Of a stretch of DNA of 64,000 nt, positions 57,551 through 64,000 are shown in pieces (position 1 is the first letter of the stretch; the number at the start of each line of letters is the position of its first letter). This DNA is from Candidatus Roseilinea mizusawaensis (GTDB lineage: Bacteria; Chloroflexota; Anaerolineae; J036; Brachytrichaceae). The stretch spans positions 39,913 through 103,912 of the forward strand of contig JAEANN010000018.1 in NCBI GenBank assembly GCA_016841965.1. The letters run 5' to 3'. The notes under the pieces were generated by a model that ran no database searches, was not told the origin of the DNA, and saw only the letters and a list, made by a program, of their open reading frames with translations. The position numbers and the translations under genes are program-made.

Positions 57551-57740
57551 ACCGCGAATGGACGCGAATGAACGCGAATGAACGCGAATGGACGCGAATG
57601 GACGCGAATGAACGCGAATGAACGCGAATGAACGCGAATGAACGCGAATGGACGCGAATGAACGCGAATGGACGCGAATGGACGCGAATGGACGCGAATG
57701 AACGCGAATGGACGCGAATGAACGCGGATGGACGCGAATA
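57551..57740. repeat. 10-bp tandem array, 19 units of RACGCGAATG
   Basis: Nineteen units follow each other without spacer, almost all RACGCGAATG where the first base is A or G. Only the first (ACCGCGAATG), the eighteenth (AACGCGGATG) and the last (GACGCGAATA) deviate elsewhere. The array fills the gap between the rluD start and the HAD phosphatase stop. A period of 10 is one helical turn and is not a multiple of three. All frames are open, giving false proteins such as repeats of FIRVHSRPFA. Confidence 0.97.
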
Positions 57741-57796
57741 TGCGCGTGAGGGGAGCCATTTCTGCTCAATCTTGGAGTTTTTGTCTTGTTTTTGTC

Positions 57797-58609
57797 TTAA
57801 TGACCTGCTTGGGCTGCTTGCAAGGCACTGGCCAGTTCGCCCACGTCTTCGAAGACGGCGTCGGGCTGGATTGGGCTGTTGTTTGCCAACTGGCGATCGG
57901 TGACGCCGCTCAATACCAGGATGGTGGGCAGGCCGGCGCGCTGGCCACCCAGAATATCTGTGTCAAGCCGGTCTCCGATCACTGCTGTATCGCTCGGCAA
58001 GCCACCCATGCGCGCCATGGATTGCAGCAGCATGTCGGGCTGCGGTTTGCCGATGATGATGGGGTCAACGTCGGTGGCGGCCCGCAGCAGGGCGAGCGTC
58101 GCGCCGTTGCCGGGCACGACGCCCCGTGCGTCGGGGTATGTCACATCGGGGTTGGTGCCGATAAATACGGCGCCGGCGCGGATGAGCAGGCAGGCTTCGG
58201 CCAGCTTGGCGTAGGTCAGGTTGCGATCCCACCCGACCACCACGTGGGTCGCCCCCGCCGGCTGATCTGGCGGCACAACCGTCAGCCCGGCTCGCTCCAA
58301 CTCTTGCACCAGGCCGGCCTCACCAATCACATAGATGCGCGCTTGGGGTGCGCGCGCTTTCAGGTAGGCTGCGGTGGCTTGAGGCGATGTCATAATCTCA
58401 TCTGGCTCGACGCGCACACCAAAGCCGGCCAGTTTCTTCTGATACGCTTCTACGGTTTTGCTGGCATTATTCGTGGCCAGCACGAAACGAATGCCCAGTT
58501 CGCGCAGTGCGGCAAAGAAAGCCGCAGTCGGGGGGAGGGGCTGGTCGCCGTGCCACAACACACCGTCCATGTCAATGATGAGGTGGCGGATCGCTGAGAG
58601 GTTTATCAT
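57797..58609 (-). CDS. HAD-IIA family sugar/p-nitrophenyl phosphatase (NagD-like)
   Basis: A 270-residue HAD-superfamily phosphatase of subclass IIA. Motif I is LIIDMDGVLWHGDQPL with the nucleophile and acid aspartates. Motif II is FVLATNNASKTVEAYQKKL. The C2-type cap spans about 80-190 (VVVGWDRNLTYAKLAEACLLI, GAVFIGTNPDVTYP). Motif III is IIGKPQPDML and motif IV is TAVIGDRLDTDILGGQRAGL. Enzymes of this group dephosphorylate sugar phosphates or nucleotides (NagD, AraL, PGP). The substrate cannot be inferred. The start is the ATG at 58609; a divergent greA promoter lies 33-61 bases upstream. Confidence 0.92.
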   Translation of the reverse strand: MINLSAIRHLIIDMDGVLWHGDQPLPPTAAFFAALRELGIRFVLATNNASKTVEAYQKKLAGFGVRVEPDEIMTSPQATAAYLKARAPQARIYVIGEAGLVQELERAGLTVVPPDQPAGATHVVVGWDRNLTYAKLAEACLLIRAGAVFIGTNPDVTYPDARGVVPGNGATLALLRAATDVDPIIIGKPQPDMLLQSMARMGGLPSDTAVIGDRLDTDILGGQRAGLPTILVLSGVTDRQLANNSPIQPDAVFEDVGELASALQAAQAGH

Positions 58610-58641
58610 AACGAGGCGCTATGCTAAGCATTCCGCCCGTC

Positions 58642-58670
58642 TTGTCAAGTTCAATCAACGCGACTATACT
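58642..58670 (+). promoter_or_regulatory. Sigma-70 promoter of greA
   Basis: TTGTCA (58642-58647) and TATACT (58665-58670) with a 17-base spacer; leader of about 68 bases. Confidence 0.7.
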
Positions 58671-58744
58671 CAGCTTCTATTTGTGACTGAGCCGGTTTCC
58701 TAGTGAAGGCGGACTCAGTCACTTCTGTTAAAGTGGGGTTCATC

Positions 58745-59218
58745 ATGCAAGAACAGGAATTCCTCACACCAGAGGGTTTGAAGAAGCTCGAAGAGGAACT
58801 CGAGTACCTCAAGTCGGTGCGACGGGCCGAGGTCGCCCAGCGCCTGCACGATGCCATGGAAGAGGGCGAGGTTGAGGAAAACCCTGAGTACGAGGATGCC
58901 AAGAACGAGCAGGCGTTTGTGGAAGGTCGTATTCTGACCATCGAGACGATTCTCAGCAACGCAGTGCTGATCGAGCATAAAGGGCCGGCTCACGAAGTTC
59001 GCCTGGGCAGCAAGGTGACCATCTCGGAAGAAGGCTCCAACAGCAAGGAGCATTATGTGATTGTTGGATCGGCCGAGGCTGATCCTGCCGCCGGCAAGAT
59101 CAGCAACGAGTCTCCCCTCGGCAAGGCGCTGCTGGGGCGCAAGGCGCACGACGAAGTGATGGTCCAGACCCCCGATGGGCCGATCAAGTACCGTATCGTC
59201 AGCGTGTCTAACAAGTGA
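58745..59218 (+). CDS. greA: Transcription elongation factor GreA
   Basis: A 157-residue GreA that rescues backtracked RNA polymerase by stimulating transcript cleavage. The N-terminal coiled coil runs FLTPEGLKKLEEELEYLKSVRRAEVAQRL, and its tip carries the acidic catalytic pair within GEVEENPEYEDAKNEQAF. The C-terminal FKBP-like domain has VRLGSKVTI, YVIVGSAEADPAAGKISNESPLGKALLGRKAHDEV and GPIKYRIVSV. It is full length. The ATG at 58745 begins MQEQEFLTPEG; an earlier in-frame start would add an unconserved segment. A perfect terminator follows at 59259-59290. Confidence 0.96.
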   Translation: MQEQEFLTPEGLKKLEEELEYLKSVRRAEVAQRLHDAMEEGEVEENPEYEDAKNEQAFVEGRILTIETILSNAVLIEHKGPAHEVRLGSKVTISEEGSNSKEHYVIVGSAEADPAAGKISNESPLGKALLGRKAHDEVMVQTPDGPIKYRIVSVSNK

Positions 59219-59258
59219 GCGCCGGTAGTCGCCGGCCTGCGATCGCGTAGAAGCACAC

Positions 59259-59290
59259 GCGAGGGCGTTCAAGCGAACGCCCTCGCGCTT
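59259..59290 (+). terminator. Intrinsic terminator of greA
   Basis: Perfect 12-bp stem GCGAGGGCGTTC/GAACGCCCTCGC with a 4-base loop, followed by a short T-containing tail. Confidence 0.75.
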
Positions 59291-59352
59291 TCCAGAAAGC
59301 CGGCTTGCCAACTGGTCACAGGATAAACCTTGTGGTGATGGCCGGTGATGGG

Positions 59353-61512
59353 ATGAGCAAGCAGTACCTGGTCGGCCCGCCCGGAGCAGGTAAGACCAGT
59401 CGCCTGATCGACCGACTGGTGTCCCTGCTTGAACAAAACGTGCGTCCCGACCGCATTCTGGTTCTGGCGCCGCAACAATCGCAGGCGCGGCTGTTCCGGG
59501 CGGCGCTGGCGCGTGTTCAGGGCGCCTATCGTCCGCGCGGCGAGCCGGACATCCACACGATCTACAGTCTTGCCCGGCAACATGTAAGTCTGTTCTTTCC
59601 GCTCCTTGCTCCTGTTGCAGGTTTTGCAAACCTGACTCAGGAGCCGATGGTCATCAACGTCGAGGCGGTCCAGTACATTGTGGATCGTCTGGTACAGCCT
59701 CGTCTAGCGGACTTCGCAGATCTCAGATTACCCCGGCCTCATCTGGTGCGCCAGATCATTGACAATATGAATAAGGCGGCTGTGTGCGGTTTTCCGCTCA
59801 ATCAGATCGCCGAAAGGCTGGGCGCGGCATGGACAGGCGACTCGCAGCGCCTGGTCAGCTATCGCCGGGCGCAGGAAGTGGCGCTTGATTTTCGCCGGTT
59901 CTGTTTGAGACACGGGCTGCTCGATTTCTCGCTGCTGATGGAGTTGTTTGGCCGGCATCTGTTGCCTGCCCGTTCCTATCAGGATTACATCGCCGCGCGC
60001 TATCGCCACGTGCTGGCCGACAACCTGGAGGAGAATCCGCCGGTCATGCACGACTTCTTGCGTCTACTGTTGGGCACGTGCGATTCGGCGTTGTTGGCCG
60101 AAGATGACCCCGGCGGCTATCGCTTGTTTCTGGGTGCAGATGTGGAATCGGCGCGCAGCCTGCGCCGGCGCTGTGATGATGTGACGCGCCTGGATGAGGT
60201 ATTCGTTGCCCCGCCGGCAGTTGTCTCGTTTAGCGTCGCTCTGATGGCTCGCCTGGATGATGGAAGCGCCGGCCACAGCAATGCGCGCCCGTCCCTCGAT
60301 CATCCCCTGCCGCCGGCGTTGGGTGATTATCCCGGCGTCGCGCGCTACTGGACAGAAATGGTTGATTGGGTGGTCGAACGCATTCGGCGCCTGCTGGCCG
60401 GCGGCGCGCTGCCCGCCGAGATTGCGGTGCTGGCGCCGTTTGTCGAAGATGTGCTGCGCTTCGAGTTGGAAGACCGCCTGCGCGCAGAGGGGGTGGGGGT
60501 GTGGACTGTGCGGCCCTCGCGTCCACTGTACGATCATCCCGTTGTGCGCGCGCTGGTTGTGCTGGCACGGTTGGCTCATCCCCACTGGCAACAGCCTGTG
60601 CCGGCCGGCGAGCTGGCCCGCGCGTTGGCTTCGCTCATCACGGATTTGGATGTGGCGCGCGCACAACTCATGGCCGACGCCGCCGTGCGCGGTGCTGCGT
60701 CTGGCCTGCCGCCGATTGAAGACCCAGCCCTGTGGCAGCGCGTGGGTGCGCGCTTCCAGACGCCGTACGCTGCATTGTGCCAATGGCTGGCCGACTGGCA
60801 CACACAAGCCAGAAACGATCCTGTGTGGCCTCTGTCAGCGTCACTCGACCGTTTCTGGCGACAGCTTTTCTCAGATGTGCTTTCGCATCCCGGCTTCACC
60901 CCGCACGTCACGCCGGCCAGCGCCGTGATCTGTGACCGGCTGATTCGCAGCGCGCAGGCCTTCCACGCGGTGATGACACGCGCCGGCCCGATCGACCCGG
61001 CTCTACAGGACGACAACGCCGGCCTGCCGGGTATTGCGCCCAGGCCGCTCCGCGTAACCACACCTGACATTGGTCTGGAATATCTCTCGATTCTGTCGCA
61101 GGGACTGCTGGGTGCGCAATATGCGCTCGAACGCGAGCAGCCCATGGCCGAACAACCCGGCGCGCGCGACATCTTGCTTGCGCCGGTGTATGCCTATCTC
61201 ACCGGCAGCTTCCGTTCGCGTTATCAGTTCTGGCTCGACACCAACTCGCTGGGCTGGTATGAGCGCATCTATCAGCCGTTGACGCATCCTTACGTGCTCT
61301 CGCGCCGATGGAATCCCGGCGCGTCTGGCATGGCATGGACCGAAGCCGATGAGCGCCGCGAGCGCCAGGCCATGCTGCGCCGCCTGGTCGGTGGATTGTT
61401 GTATCGCTGCTCGGGCCAAGTGTTCGTCGCATCGAGCCGGCTGGGTATGAGCGGCGAGGAGGAATCCGGCCCGCTGGAACGCGCGATCCGGCGTCTGATA
61501 GACGCGGCATGA
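59353..61512 (+). CDS. UvrD-like pseudo-helicase, first gene of a helicase pair
   Basis: A 719-residue protein with an SF1A helicase layout but broken motifs. Walker A is intact (GPPGAGKT, residues 8-15). The Walker B position reads VLADNLEENPP, where active relatives have VDEFQDTNP: the Asp is kept but the catalytic Glu is Asn. Motif III is changed to LFLGAD with an EDDPGG lead. No KGLE or LYVGxTRA motif is found near the C-terminus; only GLEYLSILSQG resembles motif V. ATP binding may survive, but hydrolysis should be poor. It lies 45 bases before an intact UvrD-like gene, recalling RecC/RecB and AddB/AddA pairs. No nuclease domain is visible. The ATG at 59338 is an alternative start. Confidence 0.78.
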   Translation: MSKQYLVGPPGAGKTSRLIDRLVSLLEQNVRPDRILVLAPQQSQARLFRAALARVQGAYRPRGEPDIHTIYSLARQHVSLFFPLLAPVAGFANLTQEPMVINVEAVQYIVDRLVQPRLADFADLRLPRPHLVRQIIDNMNKAAVCGFPLNQIAERLGAAWTGDSQRLVSYRRAQEVALDFRRFCLRHGLLDFSLLMELFGRHLLPARSYQDYIAARYRHVLADNLEENPPVMHDFLRLLLGTCDSALLAEDDPGGYRLFLGADVESARSLRRRCDDVTRLDEVFVAPPAVVSFSVALMARLDDGSAGHSNARPSLDHPLPPALGDYPGVARYWTEMVDWVVERIRRLLAGGALPAEIAVLAPFVEDVLRFELEDRLRAEGVGVWTVRPSRPLYDHPVVRALVVLARLAHPHWQQPVPAGELARALASLITDLDVARAQLMADAAVRGAASGLPPIEDPALWQRVGARFQTPYAALCQWLADWHTQARNDPVWPLSASLDRFWRQLFSDVLSHPGFTPHVTPASAVICDRLIRSAQAFHAVMTRAGPIDPALQDDNAGLPGIAPRPLRVTTPDIGLEYLSILSQGLLGAQYALEREQPMAEQPGARDILLAPVYAYLTGSFRSRYQFWLDTNSLGWYERIYQPLTHPYVLSRRWNPGASGMAWTEADERRERQAMLRRLVGGLLYRCSGQVFVASSRLGMSGEEESGPLERAIRRLIDAA

Positions 61513-61557
61513 TGCACGGCAACGCTGGCGTGCGGTCAAACGGGTGAAAGGGGATTG

Positions 61558-63843
61558 ATGCCCATGCAACTCCGACAACAACAGGCAGCCATTGCGTCCT
61601 ACCGGGGTGGGTTGATGGTGGTTTCGGCGGCGCCGGGCAGCGGCAAAACCCACACGCTGGCAGCGCTGGCTGCCCATCTCATTCGAGATGGCAGGGTGCC
61701 GCCGGAATCAGAAGTCCTGGTGGTCACCTTCACGCATTCAGCGGTCGATACCATTCAAGCTCGCATCCGGCGCGCGCTACAGGCTGCGCAGGCGCCGGCG
61801 GATAGGTTTCGCGTCATGACCCTGCACAGTCTGGCGAATCAGATTGTGCGCGAGCGGCCCGACCTGGCCGGCACCGTGCAAGACTTTCGCATCGACGATG
61901 AGTTGAGCGGCCGGCAAACGTCGCTCCAGGCGGCGCAGGATTTCATCCAGGCTGAGTATGACTACTGGCGCAGTTTCCTGCCGCCTGATCTGTCTGCGCG
62001 ACAAGCAGCCGAGGTGGAAGCGCGGTGGCGCGAAACGACTCAGCGCATCGGCAATGATGTGATCCGGCTGGCCAAAAACCTGCGCCTGACGCCGGCTGAC
62101 CTGCGTCGCCTGATCGCCGGCGAGGCAGCCGGGCGGCCGCCGATTTCCCCATTCCTGCGCATCGGCGCGGCGATCTACGAACGCTACGAGCGCATTCTGA
62201 GCGCCGGCGGCCGGCTCGATTTCGATGACCTGATCTGGCGCGCCATCATTGCCTTGAACAACGATGACGCTTTTCGCCGCCGGCTTGGGCAACGCTGGCT
62301 GTACATCCTGGAGGACGAGGCCCAGGACAGCACGCCTTTGCAGGAGGAGATTCTGGGGGCGCTCTCGCGCGAGCATGGCAACTGGGTGCGCGTAGGCGAC
62401 CCGAATCAAGCCATCATGACCACCTTCACCGCGTCGGATGTACGCTTTTTCCGCGATGAATTTCCCCGCCGGCCCGGCGTGCGCAGAGCGTCGCTGTCTG
62501 CCAGCGGGCGCAGCGCCCAACCCATCATCGATCTGGCGAACCGGCTGGCCGATTGGGCGGTGTTGCAGCATCCAGAGCCGGAAGCGCGCCGCAGCGGGCT
62601 GTCGAATGCAGTGCGCATCGAGCCGGTTGGAGCAGACGATCCACAGGCGAACCCGCCGGCGGACGAGTGCATCATCCATGTGCAACCGTTTGGGGATAGC
62701 GAGGCCGAGCAGCAGCGCGTCGCCGAGAGCGCCGCCCGCTATGTGCTTCAGAATCCTGCGCGCACCTGTGGCGTACTGGTTCCAACCAATGCGTTTGGCC
62801 GCTCGATTGTGGGCGCCTTGCAGTCGATCCAGCAGCGCCATCAAGATCGGCTGCTGTTTGAGGATCAGTTGCGCAATCCAACCGGCGTGCGCAATGTCGC
62901 GCGCGTGCTGGGTCAGGCAGTGCGTTTTTGCAGTCAGCCGGTCAACACGGCTGCGTTGGTTGGATTGCGCCAGGCGCTGGCCGATTTGGCAGCTTGGGAT
63001 CGCCGGGCGGGTGGAGGCGAATCGCGCGGGGTGGCGGAAGCGCGGCCGGCCTATGGCGAGCTGGCCAACGACGCGCGCGTGAACACGCTATTGCGCAGCG
63101 CCCGGCTCGAACGGTTGTTGTTCCCGCAGCAGGACGGCCAGCCGGCATTGCCCGAGCGCGTCGAAGTCAGCCGGCAGGAACAGGCAGAGATCGATCGGCT
63201 GGCGGCGCTGGCAGCAAAGTGGGTGCGGGCCAGCGTCTTGCCGGCCGATCAGCTTGTGCTCACTGTCGCCCATGATGTGTTCCGTCGCGATGAGGACCTG
63301 GCCGTAGCGCACGGACTGGCGGTCAGTCTGCATCGCTACCTGATTGCCAATCCGCAAGCGCAACTCGGCGAGCTGGCCGAGCAGTTAGACGACATCGCCA
63401 ATAACCGGCAGAAGTATATGAGCGACTCGCTGGTCGAGGCAGGTTTCGAGCCGACGCCGGGCGTTATTACTGTGACGACCATGCACAAGGCCAAAGGTTT
63501 GGAGTGGGACCGGGTCTATTTGACCAGCGTCGATCAGATCGAGTTTCCGCATGATGTGAGTGGCGCCTTTCGCGGTGAACAGTGGTATCTGGAAGGACGC
63601 GACCCGGCCACCGAGGCGCGCATGCAACTGCGTGCGCTCCACGATTGGGCCGTGCGCGGAACGCTGATGCCTGATGAACGCGAACTGATCCGGCAGGCGC
63701 GCCTGGAATACATCGCCGAGCGATTGCGCTTGTTGTATGTGGGCATCACGCGCGCGCGGCGTGACCTGATCATCAGCTACAGCCGGCAGCGTCTGGGCCG
63801 GGCCAACGAGCCGGCGCTGGCGCTCGAGATGCTGATGAACTGA
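61558..63843 (+). CDS. UvrD-like DNA helicase, second gene of a helicase pair
   Basis: A 761-residue SF1A helicase with intact motifs: SAAPGSGKTHTL (Walker A), VTFTHSAVDTIQ (Ia), LYILEDEAQDST (II, DEAQD), VRVGDPNQAI (III), ASGRSAQPIIDLANRL (IV), VTTMHKAKGLEWDRVYL (V) and LRLLYVGITRARRDLIISYS (VI). The protein stops about 30 residues after motif VI and lacks the PD-(D/E)xK nuclease domain of RecB or AddA. It is probably the motor of a two-subunit complex with the preceding pseudo-helicase, acting in double-strand break repair or another DNA transaction. Possible starts are ATG at 61558 or 61564, after AAAGGGGA. Confidence 0.92.
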   Translation: MPMQLRQQQAAIASYRGGLMVVSAAPGSGKTHTLAALAAHLIRDGRVPPESEVLVVTFTHSAVDTIQARIRRALQAAQAPADRFRVMTLHSLANQIVRERPDLAGTVQDFRIDDELSGRQTSLQAAQDFIQAEYDYWRSFLPPDLSARQAAEVEARWRETTQRIGNDVIRLAKNLRLTPADLRRLIAGEAAGRPPISPFLRIGAAIYERYERILSAGGRLDFDDLIWRAIIALNNDDAFRRRLGQRWLYILEDEAQDSTPLQEEILGALSREHGNWVRVGDPNQAIMTTFTASDVRFFRDEFPRRPGVRRASLSASGRSAQPIIDLANRLADWAVLQHPEPEARRSGLSNAVRIEPVGADDPQANPPADECIIHVQPFGDSEAEQQRVAESAARYVLQNPARTCGVLVPTNAFGRSIVGALQSIQQRHQDRLLFEDQLRNPTGVRNVARVLGQAVRFCSQPVNTAALVGLRQALADLAAWDRRAGGGESRGVAEARPAYGELANDARVNTLLRSARLERLLFPQQDGQPALPERVEVSRQEQAEIDRLAALAAKWVRASVLPADQLVLTVAHDVFRRDEDLAVAHGLAVSLHRYLIANPQAQLGELAEQLDDIANNRQKYMSDSLVEAGFEPTPGVITVTTMHKAKGLEWDRVYLTSVDQIEFPHDVSGAFRGEQWYLEGRDPATEARMQLRALHDWAVRGTLMPDERELIRQARLEYIAERLRLLYVGITRARRDLIISYSRQRLGRANEPALALEMLMN

Positions 63844-63873
63844 ACGGGCGCGCCGCAATGCACAAGGCGAATG

Positions 63874-63896
63874 GGGGCGCGCACAAGGCGCGCCCC
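63874..63896. terminator. Bidirectional hairpin between convergent genes
   Basis: Perfect 9-bp stem GGGGCGCGC/GCGCGCCCC with a 5-base loop, between the helicase stop and the stop of the gene at the window edge. No T-run. Confidence 0.45.
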
Positions 63897-63905
63897 AACG
63901 TGCGC

Positions 63906-64000
63906 CTATGGTTTGATCACAATTGGCGCAAAGGCTCGCCACGGCATGATCTGTACCCCCGCCGCAGCCCGGCTCACCACCACACCATCGGACTCGATCT
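63906..64000 (-). CDS. C-terminal end of a gene entering from beyond the window
   Basis: The last 30 codons and the stop (TAG) of a minus-strand frame are present, reading IESDGVVVSRAAAG and VQIMPWRAFAPIVIKP. The frame is open to the edge and converges with the helicase gene past a hairpin. The end FAPIVIKP resembles the C-terminal tails of the adhesin and C25 peptidases (YLPIALR, YLPFISKP), so a secreted protein is a reasonable guess. Too little is present to name a family. Confidence 0.5.
   Translation of the reverse strand, partial: IESDGVVVSRAAAGVQIMPWRAFAPIVIKP

Noticed and set aside
57551..57740. CRISPR array
   Set aside because: Units are 10 bp with no spacers, and no cas gene is in the window.
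57538..57903. Open frames giving FIRVHSRPFA or NEREWTRMNA repeat proteins
   Set aside because: They are translations of the 10-bp DNA array, open in every frame because the period is not a multiple of three and contains no stop.

Overview
The window is about 64 kb of GC-rich bacterial chromosome. It carries roughly 55 protein genes, two tRNA genes (Glu-TTC and Asn-GTT), no rRNA, no insertion sequence, no prophage and no CRISPR array. Gene content points to a member of the Chloroflexota, probably an Anaerolineae-type lineage. Reasons: secreted proteins with long Thr/Pro spacers, lipoproteins with TP-rich linkers, PA14 and DUF11 surface proteins, DUF3048 and DUF512 genes, cytochrome bd of the short Q-loop type, and C-termini of the form (Y/F)LPxI-x-(K/R). 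The taxonomic call is an inference from gene style, not a database match. The hexamer GCCGGC is strikingly frequent throughout. Several genes have a -10 box only 5-10 bases before the start codon, which suggests leaderless mRNAs.

Layout. 1-4.9 kb: edge of a 5-formyl-THF cyclo-ligase, a UvrD/PcrA helicase, a cysteine synthase, a DUF402-CinA fusion and an orphan PDZ protein. 5-11.6 kb: orphan sensor kinase, methyltransferase, double-PA14 surface protein, metallophosphoesterase and a PotD-like binding lipoprotein. 11.7-15.2 kb: a polysaccharide-deacetylase pseudogene, then a sugar isomerase and a Gfo/Idh/MocA oxidoreductase divergent from a LmbE deacetylase. 15.3-20 kb: an apparent operon of a DsbB-cytochrome c fusion, PlsC and a DUF512 radical-SAM-like protein, convergent with rpoD. 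20-28 kb: lamin-tail protein with a zinc ribbon, a phosphoribosyltransferase, a LysM lipoprotein, a DUF3048 lipoprotein, tRNA-Glu, an ECF sigma/anti-sigma pair and cydAB. 28-41 kb: FmdB-type zinc ribbon, GH4 glycosidase, stand-alone metacaspase, TrpB2, a metal-resistance operon (ArsR, GDCCVxC protein, P1B ATPase), DUF456, PheA, PQQ-type sugar dehydrogenase, M20 amidohydrolase, FolD and tRNA-Asn.

41-54.4 kb is the most distinctive part. On the minus strand are a 1196-residue thioester-domain adhesin with four near-identical beta domains, a small C-anchored Thr/Pro-rich membrane protein, and two gingipain-family (C25) peptidases. Just upstream on the same strand lie a PAS histidine kinase, a NarL-type regulator and a receiver-only protein. 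The adhesin and both peptidases end in the same kind of short tail (YLPIALR, YLPFISKP, FLPSINK). The truncated gene at the window edge ends similarly. I read this as a candidate surface-assembly locus with its own regulators; the link is inferred from position and shared tails.

54.4-64 kb: an HD-GYP remnant, a membrane glycosyltransferase, an ANTAR response regulator, RluD, a 19-unit 10-bp tandem array, a HAD phosphatase, GreA, and a two-gene pair in which a UvrD-like protein with a broken Walker B motif precedes an intact UvrD-like motor.

Simple repeats of several kinds sit between genes and sometimes enter coding sequence, most clearly as an in-frame insert of about 48 codons in the DUF512 gene.
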